Of a DNA stretch of 64,000 nt, positions 48,990 to 63,300 are shown in pieces. Below the pieces are notes generated by a model. That model was not told the origin of the DNA, did not search any database, and saw only the letters and a list, made by a program, of their open reading frames with translations. The translations under genes and the position numbers were made by a program. How positions within the stretch are numbered: position 1 is the first letter of the stretch; every line of letters starts with the position of its first letter. This stretch comes from Antennarius striatus (lineage: Eukaryota > Chordata > Actinopteri > Lophiiformes > Antennariidae), in assembly GCF_040054535.1 (NCBI RefSeq), contig NC_090796.1, positions 14,101,501 to 14,165,500 on the forward strand. Direction: 5' to 3'.

Positions 48990-51900
48990 TCGATTTCTGT
49001 TGGCGTTTACTGGCAACTTCTAAATCGCGACCACGAGTTTCGTGAATGCGAATGAACAACGACGACCGCCGCTTCGTCTACTTCCGCCGCCACCGCAAAA
49101 ACGAGGCTAGAAATACTTCTTCCTGACTCCCAACACATGAATCATGACAGGACGACATTGTTCAGAGCCCGAGGCAAAATTCTCCTTAACCTCTTTCCAA
49201 TCTTTTCATCCATCCTTTTCATCCTCCACCCATTTTTCCTCCCGTCTCATAAAACGGGCCGGTCTTGCTTTAGCAGACGCAGACGGGGGGAAGCCTGGAG
49301 GAGAAACAAAACCCATTATCTCCCTCGCAGCAGCAGGAGCTCCAACAGCAGATAGGATTCTGCAACAAGCTGTTGTCCTCACTCAGATTGCTGGCCAGAC
49401 CGTCCCTCGCTTTGCCGCCGTCAAACTCGTCCTACGATGGTGGAAACTTTCAGACTGTTTCCCTCCTGGGCGCTAACACACCAGCGCCGATTTTCTTGGC
49501 TGGTGTGTGAGCGTGTCTGACAGAATATATCCTCTTTAAAGTATGCAAAGCGATTGTTTCCCCTGGAAGAAAGATGGTTTTTGGGTTGTTTAGTTTCAAA
49601 AAGATCATGCCGACTTTTTTCGGCATCCTGCCTTCATGCAGGATCTCATCACAGGTAGCCCTGGGATAAATACTAAAAAAACATGGAAAACAGCAAGACG
49701 CATTGAGAAGTTTATAACTTTGTAATGTCATAAATTAAACACACTTTCCAAATTCACAACGCAACGGGTGTGCAGTTATGTTGAAGCTCAGATAAGACGG
49801 GCCCAAAATCACGGGCTCCAAAAGTTCTACCAACAAATTTGTGTACTCTACTGGACTATAAACTGACATTACCCAGGATACAGCTGGGCAACAACACCGA
49901 AATGTAAAATCAGTTGAGTTATGTCCTCTTCAGGTTGTTCCGGTGAGTCCAAAATTACGACATGATGCATAAAACCCCCACATCAGGAGCAGCTTGTACA
50001 GAACTGTTGGCACCAGTCAGAACGGCTTCCCAGGATCCATTCCACTTATGCCAGATTGCGATTCTGCTATCAGTAAAAACTGGAACACAAACTGCCGTCT
50101 GCTAGAAGACTCAAACTTTTTTCCCGCTCTCCGGTCATCCAGTTTTGGTGATCACGCGCTGAAGCTTTATCCTCTTACCGTTAGCTGGCAGTTGGCACAG
50201 CTTCCTGCTGCAGCCGCTCATCTGGTTCAAGGTTTGACGAGTTGCGTGTTTGGAGAAACAAGCATGATCGTCGCTTATTGGGCGTGATCTAAAATTGATC
50301 ATTAATTGTTCCTCCCACTAAGGAGGGATCTTATGTGCTGCTTCTGATGGATTCTGTGATTCTATTCTGTGTTTAGCTGATGCTTCATCCCCATTAAAAC
50401 CTTGTAGAGTCGGATGGAGAGGCTGATCAATCCCTGCTTGCACTGGGCTCAAGAATCAAAATGGATCAGCAAAAAAATACTGTAAAACATTCCATAACTT
50501 AATTAAATTCATTTAATGGACGGGGTTTTAATATGAAAGAAACAAACTTTAACTTTTTTTTTTTGTGGATGCACAGGTGGCAAATGTGCAGCAGATCCAT
50601 CATCTGCTCTCCAGCCACACAACTGCCAATGAGAAAAAGTTCCCAGTGAGCCGATATCACATAAATAGAACGGCTTTTTTCCGGCATATGCTTAAGATTT
50701 GCAAAACGAGATGTCTGGATTGTAATTTTCTTTACACTGGAGAATCAATAGATTGTGCATCGTTCCTGACTGAAGCCACTGAAGCGTGCATCTCAGCCTA
50801 ATGGACCCACAAGTTCCCATCTGTTAGTAAAAGAGATCTCAGTGGGTTCTCTCCCCCTGTAGTGTCCACACCCACAATCCTGAGCACAGACCAAAAAAAA
50901 AAAAAAGTGACGACTTCTACTGGGATTCCAAGAGAAGGTTTCAACACGACAAACACATGGCTGCTGACCTTTGAATGTAAAGGGCGTAAAAACGATTTTA
51001 CGAGCAAAAAAATGCTGGAGGGCATTCAATCAATATGTTTCCTGTGTTTTTTTGTCATCATAGCTGAGAATATCACTCATTTTCAGAAGTATTAGCACAT
51101 CATCTGCATACTCTGTTAATTAGTTTGACAATGGAGCGAGCTTCATCAGTCCACCAAAACTTTGACTGTGGCCTCAATGGACCCGTGGACTTTACGATGA
51201 ACCGATGCTCAGTGAAGCCAGGGAAACTCTTTCCATTCACGCCCTAAAAGAAAAGGGTTGAAATTAGTCAATGGTTCTTTATTTTTTACTTTGATATGCC
51301 CTAAATTGAATAAAGGATGTTTAACTAAACCCTTGGCTTGAGTCCAGTGTTTATAGAGGTAGTTATAGTTTGAGGAATCGGTGAAAAAGGAACCTGTCCA
51401 TCATCAGGAAAACATAGCCAGATCGGTTTTTAGCTGGGTCCCATTCATAAAAACTGCGCCTGATAGAAAAGCATCACATGCCAAAAAAGCTAGATGCTAA
51501 CTCGGGTGGTCTGGGGATTTGTTCTCTGAAGTTCTGCACTCCTTATTTTGATTTTCCGTCAGAGATTGGCCGCCATCCCCGTAGCAAAAAACAAAAAAAA
51601 CCCAAAAACATTCACAACAAATTTTCCTCTGAGAAAAAAAAATCCCACAGTATGAAACATTGATTCTCAACAAGACGGAATATCCCCGAGCGATCAGACT
51701 AATGTGTTGTTGTTTGCCGCTCCTGGGCTCTTCTTGGTCTCCTCACAAACTTCTCCTCCATCTAAATTATGCATGCCTTCTCCCAGACAGCGCCAGAATA
51801 TGGGTGTTTAAACCGAACACGTAACGCGTTAGCCAGATACCCGGAGCGGTATGCCATCGCAGCGACAGACGAGGCTCGATTGAGGAAGGGGAGGAAAAAA

Positions 51901-54900
51901 AAAAGGGGGGGGGGGGAAGCAGAGAGAAATAGAAATATGTTGCGGTCGCTCGTAAAACGGTGAAGGCAGGAAAGAAAACATGTTCCGTCTGACCACACGC
52001 ACAACGCTTTGATGGCTCTTCAGCGTGGGCGTAGGCCGGAGACAGAGATGGGGGGGGGGGAGGAAGGCGTGCACCCAGACGACTTTGGCTAAAGTCATCT
52101 ATCACATTTTTCAATCCAAAGTGTCACGTGACGGCAGCTTTCATTCATCGGTTTGGTTTGCGGCGCTTTGCATAGACATTTAGAATACATTTTAGAATAA
52201 ATACACCATTAAATACCAAAGACAAACAGGATTCTCCTCCTTTTGCGTGCTGCTTTGACTTGGGGGGCCTCCGACACCAGAGCCCTCACCTCTCAACCTG
52301 CGATTCAATGAGACACATTACCCGGTTTATTTGAGCAAAGCTCAGCAAACAGGACGAGGTACGACTCAAGATAAGTTGTCACAGATGTGCTGGTGGGCAG
52401 GTTGGACGGTCGATTAATTAGAAGCCATAAAGAGCCAGTTCCTGTTGGTTTTAAGGGAGGAGGGGTCATTGTTGTAATGCGATCAACCTCTCCATACAGT
52501 TGGGGGGGAGTACTGAAATTTGGCTTGTTAATCTGATTTGGCTGTCTGGGCTATAGCATGAGTCTCTCCAAACAACCTCTGCACGTATCGCGACTACTGT
52601 AAACGGCGTGCATAACTTTTCATTTTGTCTGAATCTCCTGTATCTGCAGTAAGGTAACAGATATTCCATTATCCAACCCCCTTGACCTTTTGAAGTTGGG
52701 ATTACTCCTCGAGTAAACACGGTAATCAGGTTTCCTGGCCCTCCGCTCAGCCTAATTGAAGATACTCGACTGAGAACTCAATTCTGTAAGTGTGATTTAG
52801 TTAGTGCCTGGCCTAATTAAAGTCCTGGAAATGACCTCCAAAGTTCTGTGCGGCATTAATCAGCTAACACACCTCATCAGCCACTGGAGGAAGAAGCCTG
52901 CAAAGAGCCAGTGTGTGCAGCGAGACTGATTTCCCAGTCTTTAACCCCCGAGACGGCTCTTACAGGATCAGCCACACTGTAGTCTATTGACAGCCTTAAT
53001 CCTACCTCCATGTTCAACCCCCCCTTCGCCTGCCAGCATCCCGATACCGCGCACGTTCCTCATTTTCCCCCGACACGTGGTCGGCGGATAGGGACCCGCC
53101 CCGTCGTCCCCTTTGCTTGAAAAAAACAAATTAGCTTTTCGCTCACCTCTTAGTCACCCTCTGATGTGCAGAGATAATGCATGCGACTTTTGATTAAAAG
53201 CGCTACCTTATGTTTTTTGGCTCGGAGCTGCTTTAAGCATTAACGTCTGTGCCGTGAACAAATGGATTGCGTGCCGATGCCTCTCATCCTGCACCGACTT
53301 CACCTCCGTTCCCTGACTCGTACAAAACGACACCTGTAAATGCTTCTTAATGCTCCTTCCCAGCTTTTTGACCATTAGTGGTACGATCTAATATTTTAAA
53401 GATGAGTCCAAGTTCCAGCACATATTGAATCAAAAATCTTATTGATTGTAGAAGTTTTGGAAAGTTTCAGCCACAAGATTTCAAATTAATTCGTTTACAC
53501 TCTCTCCTTTCTCTCCAAGTTTAGCTTTTTGTGTTGACTGGGAATCACAAAAGTCACAAACAACAACGCTAAAGCCATATTTTTGAGTAGCAGGTCAGAT
53601 CATTTGCCAGCGTGAGACATAATAGACGTAAGAACTCTTGATCAACCCGTATCAATTTTAGGGAAAGCCATCTGTGACGAGTTAAAACCCAGAGAGGTCT
53701 GTCATCCCACCTTCCAAAACCTCCTTTGTGCTGCAGAGGGCTGTTCGGTTGTCTTGCGTTATCGCATTTTCACACAGTCCCCACTGCAGCTTTGACAGAT
53801 TTTCAATCGCCGCTTCTGTCTTCAGCGCTTGAAAAGAGAGAATGACGGGAATGAGGCCTCAGAGAATGGCGGTACCATCAGCGTTAATGCAGGCGCTCTC
53901 CATCTGTTGCTGGAAACGGCGTCGCGTGCCAAGGCGGCGCCAGGCGCTGTGCGACTAACCCGTTACGCTGATCGTTACGCGTGTAGGTGCTCTGTTCTTG
54001 ATGTGAGCTGAATGCACTTCTCTAGTCGCTGGTGGATTGTCCAGCTTTTAAAAAACAGAGCGAATCGGTTCTAAATGTAAATCTCTTTTTGGCACTTCCT
54101 GGTTATTATATATTCCTGTTTCTGGTTTTCCTCCTCCAGGTCATCCCCTGATTTCACCTCACAGAAGGTGGAAGACAGAAGTTGACGGTGACAAAGAGAT
54201 AGCCAGGTAAAAGAACATAAAACCAGCAGTGGTCTCCTCTCAGTAAGTTAGTAGGACTTCTTTGATTCCTTTCTCCTGCTTTCATGCATGACATAGATTC
54301 ATGAAGCGGGAGCTGCTAATATCTTATGTCATAGGAGACATGGAAAAACTGCGGAGCAAAGTGTTTCCACAGCTGGCTTCATGCTGGGGCTCGACGAGGT
54401 GGACCGCCGCCACACCGCAGGATCCGTAATCTACATGTGCCAATCAAGCGTTTCGCTTCCTCTGCTGTGCCAATCATGGATTTAATCTCCTGCCCTTATT
54501 CATATATTTTTCTTTCTATTATAAAGCTACAAATCGTCCGTATCTTGTCTCTGCCTTTGAAAATACAACATTTTACAACATCTTTTTTCAAAGTTTTGTG
54601 GATTATTTATTTATCTGCCGTTGTAAATGTATATTTACTGACACATGACTGCCTTTTAAAGAGGAGAATGAGGCGAAATTAGATATATAAACTAAATATG
54701 CAAAATTTGCCCACAACTTTCAATATATGAGAGTATTATGGTCTACGTATGAGTGTTTCCAGGCGCTAACCTCCTTTGTAAGAAGTGGTGTCCACTTGTA
54801 ATTTCGTACATTGCAGTGGTAAAAAGATGTTAATGTTAAACAGCGCATTAGTGATTGAACTCCAGCTTGTATAAGATGGAGACGGCGGTGTTCATTTATA

Positions 54901-55939
54901 TTTATGAGAAAGCGCTACAGGCTCTGCTCTTTATCTCCCCTCTAAGCGTTCACAAAGTCCTCGTATCGATTGCAGAGGTTTGAGCGGAGAGAAGTCACAG
55001 TGACCGGTTCGGACTTGGAGGGTCGCTGTTGACAAATTGGTTTGCTGACGGGTCAGTGACGGAGGTCGAGAGCCCGCAGGAGGAGGTCAGGGGTCGTGTT
55101 TTGTACAAACACAAACTCAATGGGGTTACGGCTACTGTCAGGCGCAGTGCAGGAAGTTCCTCTGTGGTAAATGTAATCCCAACTGCAAATGCATACAGGG
55201 TTGCACGTTTTTTTAATCCAGGTATTCCTCCCATTTGTAATAAAAGTCTTTTTCCGAGTCTCCTCCCCTCCTATGTGGTCGATGATGAAGATCCCATATC
55301 ATTCAGGCTCACATCACCATCTGCTAAATGTCGCATTGATGAAACTTATGAACGCCAGAATTCCTGCATTTCTAACCTGCCATTTTTACGCACATTAACA
55401 CGAAATGTGTATCAATCAGACTCAATTTAAAAGGTTTTAAATGTGTATTTTTTGTTGGTTGAGCAGTAAAATATCTAACGTTAACGGTGTCACTGTCAGC
55501 CTGTTATCTCGCCGATGTTAGCATTTCTCACTAGAGGCTGTCGTCTTTTTTTATTCATCACAAATTTTCAAAAAAATAAGAGAATGGTTATATAATAGAC
55601 TCTACAACACCTGCTTTGGTGTCCTTACAAACAAACCATAATTGTATGTATTGGCAGTTCCTTCTTGCTTATCTTTTTCATCATCTGTCCGATTTGTCTT
55701 CCCACTTCCTGTACACAAACAGTTGTGAGTCTTGTCTTTTTTTTTTTTTTTGTTGAAATTGTCGTGCAGGGTGTAAACTGGGCCGTGCGGAAGAGAAAGC
55801 TGCTTAAATCCACCGTGCAGGCAGGCGGTGTTCAGATATTTTCTATTGCTCCATTACCTCCCTATTGATTGAAGGGGCTGGATTTGATGCGCTAATCCGC
55901 TCTCTCTCTGGTGAAAGATTCTTGTCTTTGGAGACACTG

Positions 55940-55940
<1 letters not shown>
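48990..55940. other. Intergenic; no gene recognised
   Basis: About 7 kb without a supported exon. Simple runs occur at 50,892-50,906 (A), 51,894-51,916 (A then G), 52,050-52,061 (G) and 55,737-55,751 (T). The part at about 52,360-52,960 is repeat-free and ATTA-rich and may be conserved, but I see no decisive sign. Confidence 0.5.

Positions 55941-55970
<30 letters not shown>
55941..55970. repeat. (AC)n microsatellite
   Basis: Fifteen AC units without interruption. Confidence 0.95.
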
Positions 55971-55974
<4 letters not shown>

Positions 55975-55976
<2 letters not shown>

Positions 55977-58570
55977 TGGAAAAAAAAAGCAATCAGCTGA
56001 GAATTCTACAAGGCTCCTCATTCACCTCGCAGTCTTCTGAAAGCCTTTGATCAAGAAGCGCTTAGGTTTCACATAAATGGTTGGATACCTTTCAGAGACC
56101 ATGCTAAGCACACGGCTACTTGGGGGGATTTAGTCTGCTTTAATGCCTGTTTTCAGAGCTTCTCTGTGGTATTTGAGCCAACACGTTAGCAGAGGTGCGC
56201 AGCCAGTTAAGAAAGTGCCACACAAGTCGATATCGCAAAGTCTAACAAACGCACGATTGTCACGAAACATTGGCGAAAAAACCCCAAAAGGCTCTTTTTT
56301 TCAAAGCGAGGTGCCTCCGAGTTCTCGGAGATGCCGAAGAGTCTTTTGTCAGCGTTGCGCAATGTTTTGCAAAAAAAAAAAAGTTGTGTTGTTGAAATGA
56401 GGAGCGTCTTAAATGATAAGATGTTATCCATATTTGAAAGAGATCTGGAAATACAAATATTCATGAGACACATCCAGAACAATCAAAACGGTACACACAT
56501 CAATTCTTAATGACTGTACGATTTTATCCCCCTGAGGTCTTTTACATCGTTTCCAAATGTTCCACCTGTTCTCCAGGATCAATCCTATCCATGGTTGGTC
56601 CGGTCCAGCATCTCGTCTTGATTTCTCTTCCCCCCCACCCAGCTAATGTTAACCAGTTTAACCAGTTTACTCCACCGATCGACAAATTCCTTTGACCGTC
56701 ACGTTGACTTGAACCGTGTTCCGTTTAACTGGCGACTTTTATTCATTTGGAAAACCCTCCCTTGCTTTTTCAAATCCCGGGACACCGCCGACGGAAATGA
56801 ACCTCCGTTTAAATCCTGTTACTTGCATCATAAATGCAGGAGACGTTGAGAAATCTGACATCTTGGATCAAGACGTCTTGTTTCCGTCTGAAACAATTTG
56901 TCTCAGTTGTTAACTTGTCGCTTCATGGATGTGTGTTTCTGTAATGCTTCTACACCCGCTGTGATGAACTGTGATGAACAAATGTGTTTCTGGCGTGTGA
57001 GGCGTTCTCTGAAGCAACATCGCCTCCAGCATTGAGGAGTTTGGAGCAAATTTTTATATAGATTTCTAATTATTTTCCAAATCTGTTTTCTGTTGTTGAT
57101 ACACACACTTTTGATTTTTTTCCCCCCTGTTTACATATGATGGACTTACATTCCTTGGTTTAAGGGAATCCCCACACTTACAGGATGACCTGGCCAAAGT
57201 GCGCTGGAGCCACATTTTCCAGTGACCGGGGCCAGGATTGACAAAAAAAAAAGGCAACGCTTGCATGAGAGCAACCGCCGCTCCCATGAATCAAAGCACA
57301 GAGCTGCGAAAGGTTAAAAGCTCCTGGGGCCTGCAGACACATTTTTCAGGGGGGGGGTTGGGTGGGTGGGTAATAGGATCAGGGCTTCCATAACTCCCCA
57401 GAACAACCAATCCTCCCTCATTTCTGCCCGTTTAGCCTTCAAAGAGAAAGTTAGTGTGTCTGTGATGGCTGGTCAGGGGGGGTTAAGAGGAAAGTGCATT
57501 TTTTTGGTCACAAACTCAATTTCCTTGGTGAGCTGGAGAGGCCATGCTTTAACATCCAGAGCATAAAGCCCGTTTAATTTGTCCCACATAGGGTATCCTT
57601 CCAAACCTCTTCCTCTGGTACGGATTGACAAAGTCCAGCAGCATAAGAACGTCTAAAGAAGTCTTGACCCGTTACGACCATAATAATACTTCTGTTACCC
57701 CGTCTTTACAGGATCCTAATGTAGAAAATCTGTCAGCAATAGGAAATGAGGCCAAACAAATTACCCTGCCTGCTTTTATTAGAAACTACAGCACATCCCC
57801 AATGCTTTATATCGTACATTGCCGCTCAGACATGTAAGGCTTTCTGGAATATCCACTCATTTGTAAGGCAAGTTCCAACCAGTCAAAGGAAGGAACAAAA
57901 AAACATTTCAATCCGAGGCGCGTGACCGGAACAGCGAAGTCACGTTCCTGCTGTGCCCTACCATCTCCTCTCGGTTTCAATGTCATCTATCATCTGGTGT
58001 GAATGTGGTATCGATTGATCAGTTTGGATTATCTTTGCTTTTACTGGTGCTGTTTATGCTATTATTATAGTTTTTATGCTGCATCTGAGGATACGCAAAA
58101 TATTATCTGCATTAATTCTAAATGCATAAACTGCACCAGGCTTTGACATTGTGCTAATCTGAGCTAAAAGGAACACGACTCACTTACATGCCCTTTGTAT
58201 CACATACACGCCTCTACAATGTGATCAATTATCACCGTGCCTCCGAGGCTGAATGCCTGAGTGCCTGAACTGCTCTCCTCATACCGGGGCCCAGTGCGTT
58301 TCAGCCGTCATCGCTCCACTGAAGACACTGTCCCTAATAATTAAAAGAGCTCCATTCTCATGCAGCGGACCTGCTGTTGCGATGCATGCGGAGCTGATAT
58401 CAGATGACGATGACATGGCGAATGTGGAACCGAGCCCGGGGAAGCAGGCGATGAGGGGGCTGGGTCTCTGAGGGTGACCTCGGCCGAGCCGCGCTCACCA
58501 GCTGCCGCCTGAGAAAGGACACCTGAGCCCCCTGCGCTTCCATCCACCTGGATCGCTTACCTGATACACA
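55975..58570. other. Intergenic; no gene recognised
   Basis: G-run at 57,350-57,358 and A-runs at 56,371-56,382 and 57,242-57,251. No recognisable exon or RNA gene. Confidence 0.5.
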
Positions 58571-58574
58571 TTTA

Positions 58575-58575
<1 letters not shown>

Positions 58576-58610
<35 letters not shown>
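58576..58610. repeat. (AC)n microsatellite
   Basis: About 17 uninterrupted AC units. Confidence 0.95.
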
Positions 58611-58612
<2 letters not shown>

Positions 58613-58832
58613 TATGCAGATGTAAATGCCACCAGGATCTCTTTCTTACCGTACAGCGTAGTCCTGCACACATTGTGCAGCCCAGTATTGAGTTCTAGAT
58701 AAGAGGCTGAGACGGTTTTTGAGCTGACATTTTTTAAAACTTTTTCTCTCATCTGATGACAAAACTAGACGAGGTCTAGAGCTGCTGTTTGTTTTTGGAA
58801 TTGTTTTATTTACAGATGTATATTCTCTAGAT

Positions 58833-59163
58833 CAGGGGTGTCAAACTCATCTTCATCGAGGGCCACATCAGCATCATGTCTGTCCTCAAAGGGCCAGATG
58901 TAACTAATAAATGTAACTAAATGTAACTCAATGTAATGTAAAATAAATGTAACTATCTCCTTAATGTTAAATTTATTACTTATTAAGGGTACAAACATTT
59001 CAGATGCTAAAAAAAATCATGTTTGCTTGTTGCTGAATTGTAACATAAATCCTTTTAATTTGTCAGGTTATTAAACCATCTGACTTTTTATTCTCTCGCG
59101 GGCGACATAAAACGATGTGGCGGGCCACATTTGGCCCCCGGGGCCTTGAGCTTGACACATGTG
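58833..59163. mobile_element. hAT-like miniature transposon, 331 bp, with 8-bp target duplication
   Basis: The ends are CAGGGGTGTCAAACTC and GAGCTTGACACATGTG, an imperfect inverted repeat. It is flanked by CTCTAGAT (58825-58832) and CTCTAGAC (59164-59171), a 7-of-8 target-site duplication. The interior carries GAGGGCCACATCAGC near the left end and GGGCCACATTTGGCCCCCGG near the right, as in the widespread vertebrate hAT-type repeat. An 8-bp duplication is diagnostic of the hAT superfamily. No transposase frame remains. Confidence 0.85.
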
Positions 59164-59171
59164 CTCTAGAC

Positions 59172-60303
59172 TGTCGACAGGAAGTTCTTGCCATAAAATA
59201 AATGATAGTTTAGAATTTAATTGTAATGTCAAAATTTTTGACGTCACTCTTTGTGTGGCTGAAAAAGCATGTTGTAGCTCCAAATGGAGAAAATAACAAC
59301 AAAACAAATATCAAATGAAGCACAGAAGCAACAGAACTAGGCTAAAGTGGACACCAACTAATTTTACATCTTATTTACGGTTTTGTAAATTATTTTTTGA
59401 AATTTTCATTGTGAAATACTTCCTTGGAAAAAAAAAAAAAAAGGACGTCTCTGTTGGGGAGAGTTCACAAAGTTTACGAAGGTGTTATTAGGAGCAGCAA
59501 TGCATCTCGCTCAAACGTACCTCAGAGCCGTTGGCGTAGTGGTGAAATACCTGACAACGCATGTAAATGATCCTCCCTACAACCTGGCTGATTGCTGCGG
59601 CAACCCCAGAAATGAATCCATCACCAGATTACACCCCAACCGCCGTGACAACACGCGGAGAAAAATAACTCTGTTTGTAGCAGCCAGAGGTCGCGCATAC
59701 TTCATACGGTGACCCCTGTGGAACTCTCATTTGTCAGAGTGAGATGAAGCTTAACTAAAAAGGTCAAATCAGGGAGTGGGTGGGGTGGAGTCATGCTAAA
59801 CAAACACTCGGCGTGTTGGGTGTCATACAGCGTTCTATTGATAACCTGAATCTGAACACGTACGCGACCAAAGCCGCGGATTCATCTTGTTTTCTCGCAC
59901 CGAGAAAAAAATGCTCAGATTTCCCAGAATCCATCTCAACATCAGTCCCAAGTGTGCCGTAATCCGCTCTGCCAAAAACGGCGTGGGGGGGGGGGAGGGG
60001 TCACGTCGAACTGTCCAAGAAGGCAATATTGAACCTGTCAATCTATCGGCAACACCTCATAAGGCCTCGCCTCTATGCGAGTTCATCACGCCGCTGTAGC
60101 CCCCGGGTGATAAATAATTACTCGTCATGTGCTTTGACTTCTCTTCTTCTGCGGTGTTTGCACGCTGTCCCCCGACTCGGCGCCGTGGCACTCCGATGGC
60201 GTTAATAATTAACACGCTGCCTTTTTTGCCTCAGTGTGCGCTTGTCTCCGTTTGGAACTTTGTTACTGGGCTCAAAGTGAGCCAAGGGGTAAAAAGAGAG
60301 AGA

Positions 60304-60304
<1 letters not shown>
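59172..60304. other. Intergenic; no gene recognised
   Basis: A-run at 59,428-59,442 and G-run at 59,985-59,999. A lone Pol III A-box-like word, TGGCGTAGTGG (59,532-59,542), has no B-box at the right distance. Confidence 0.5.

Positions 60305-60305
<1 letters not shown>

Positions 60306-60340
<35 letters not shown>
60306..60340. repeat. (GT)n microsatellite
   Basis: About 17 uninterrupted GT units. Confidence 0.95.
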
Positions 60341-60342
<2 letters not shown>

Positions 60343-60344
60343 AC

Positions 60345-63300
60345 GACCTCTGTGCATGATGGGCCAGTGTATGTAATGAGGGGGAGGTAAACAGGGGCGA
60401 GGTCTCATTTATTCATAAGGCAAACAGCGACTGCAGTGAACGGGGATAAGCGTTTGATGATTTATTTAGAGCTATTTGTTTCAGGCTGCGCCGCCTAATT
60501 TCCCTCTAAAACAACCAGTAATCATCATGCACCACCCCCCCCCTTTTATCCATCCCTTCCCTTCTTCCATCTCATGTCTTCCCCCTTTTTTTCTTTTAAC
60601 AATACGTCCTGTTTGTACCACGACACCCTTAAGTGCCAACGCACACACACACTCCTGAGGATTAATAATTGTAAAATGACCCAGAAAATCAGTCAAAGCC
60701 TAACGTGAAGTAAACGTAAAAGAGTATTTATTTACACGCTGTGTCCCAGTTCTGATTACCAGCTTAATGATTAGATCAGGATGTGTTTACCTGGAACAGA
60801 ACTCGGTCATTCATCCACATGGTCGTCTTTACGTGGGTTAGATCTCGGCAACAAGGACCTACATCTTTTTTTGTCTTGCTGATGGATCACCTGATTGATA
60901 TTTTCCCTGCATATATAATCATTACATTATGTTTAAATCGCTCTTAAAGGTTGTGCTATTCTAAACTAATTCACCTAGCTTTAAGGGCTTCTTGTAAAAT
61001 GTTTAAAACATTCCTCAAATTTGAAGAGTTTGCAGCATCAAACTGACATTTCTTCTCTTTCCCGCCTTTTAAGCCAGGATAACTTAATCACAAGCTTTAG
61101 CTTTAGTCTCTTACTCATACACACGCTAAGAATTCCAAGCGAGGCTTAATTTGCCAAAAAAAAAAACCCTCTCCCGTAGTTTAATATTGTTGGCACATCC
61201 ATACATAGGCCATCACTTCATTTGAAATCATGAACGTATCTTGCAGCTGCAGCCCGTTGATCCTCTCGTCTAATTCCTACGCAGAAGAATGACTTATATT
61301 TTTAAAAATCGACTGGTTTCAATGATGTGAAACAGGAACGCGGCGAACACACGAGCTTCTCTGTGACTAAGAGGTTCCAGTCCTGAGTGGCAGGACCAGC
61401 AGATCCTCGTACCAACAGGGGCCAACGCCTCCCTGGAGGACATTTGGGCCCGACTCCTCAGATGATCTGGCCTCCTTGTTTAGAGTTCTGTCACTCTGCT
61501 TTTCATCCAGGAGGAGGAAAATCTGAGTTTAACATGAACACATCTTTAATCATCTGTCAAGGCCAATTATCACACTTTGAAAAGCAGCAGCAGCTCTCCG
61601 TGAGGGAGGTTGTCTGAAGGAGGGACGCGTGAAAATGTCCCAAGTTAAAAAAAACACACACGTCTGGAAGGAGTCCTTCTCCCAGATTATCTCCTGGTTC
61701 TGCTGCAGCACAGAAGTGACAGTTCAAAGAGTTTTATGACTATGGTGTGGCTTCTCAACACGAACCAACAACTGCATGAGAATGCCTTTCAACTTAAAAC
61801 CAGAGAAATTCAGATGAACATTTCTTTTCTCCTTTCTTTTTTTTGTTTTTTTGGTGTCTGAGTGGTCTTGGTTCTATCACTACGTGAATAAATAAATAAA
61901 TTTAACTGTGAAACAAACTAAAACTCACAATACGAATCATCTGCGGAGATGAGACCCTCTCCGGATCCGACCTGTGTGACGAATGAAACGCTCTTTCTTT
62001 TTTTTTTTTTAAACTCCACTCTCTGCTGCGCGTTTTGGCGTGAACGCGTAAAATGCGCTCCGGCCCCCGGAGATGAAACACAGGTATCTTGGTCACATCT
62101 GGCCACATAATGCACCAGATAACACTTGAAAAAAAAAAAAAATCCGCTTTGAAGTCTCTGAAGATCTATCTTTAAGATAGAGCCCACGATAGATAATGCG
62201 AACTTGAAATTGAAAGCACAACTCAAGTCACCCCCTTTGGCTGTTTTGATTAAGGCTGTGCGTGGAGCGTGCCTGCTGGAGATATTTGCTCAGACTTGGC
62301 CGGGGATTAAGGGCTTCTCTTGTGGGATCCAGGGAAAACAGAGGTCTGATCCCCATCATGTCCCACCGCAGGGCACGAGTGGGTGGCGATTCCATTGGTG
62401 TGTAGATCCCCGAGTGGGTCACTGCGAGTGTGTGTGTGTGATTTTTTTTTAAAATTTGCTATTTTTGCATGTATGTGACACATGTACACCCGTGCATTTC
62501 AGGAAAGATGCTGGGTGTGCGCAACTGCCTTCTCCTTCAAAAGGATTCTCTCTGATCCCTCCGTTTTCATCGCTTTACATGGCCCCCCGTGGACGCTTCT
62601 GGCGCTTCGCATGCGAGGACGCACAAAGATGGTTTTTCTTAAGTGCCGGCTGTTGTTATGGTAGCCACCGACTCTGTGTGCGTTAAAATAAAAATGAAAA
62701 TAAAAAAACAAGTTGAGAATTGCGTGTGTGGACAGGAGCGATGGGGGGGATGATGCGGATTAGTTTGAGTTAAAGCAAAGAGAGCGCAAACTAATTGCGC
62801 GCAGGTGACTCCATGCAGGTGTTCCTGCCTCCCCCCCACGGGGGAACTTGTGGCGCGCAAAAACTGATGGAATGAGTAGAAACTGAGAAGTAAATGAGAT
62901 TTACGCGAAATACCAGCAGCTCGACCCACCCACAAATAAATACACCACTGCGTGCGCACAGCTGTGGCCCACAGCTCCACGCGTGGATCATCAGCTTCAC
63001 GGATGGAGATGGTTTGAGTCAGCAGATGTTGCCAAATCATTCACTTTCATAGCGAGCTGCTCTCCAGAGGATAAAAACGGTCTTGTGTTCGTGACCCCTC
63101 CAGGAGCCTCCCTCCTGAAGGGGGCCCCTACTGACCCTCTCAGGGAGGAAAAACAAGCAAACAACTGGATGTGAGCCTCCCTCTTTTCCCCTCCGCGTTC
63201 GGGTCGTTGGAGTCGCCACATCTCAGCACGTTGATCACAACACGCATCGGAGAACTGGTTTCCTCCCCTCACCGCAGATCCGCTAAGAGCCTGTCAAGCC

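Noticed and set aside
59532..59542. Pol III A-box-like TGGCGTAGTGG, possible tRNA-derived SINE
   Set aside because: No B-box 30-60 bp downstream and no tRNA fold, so not enough to call a SINE.
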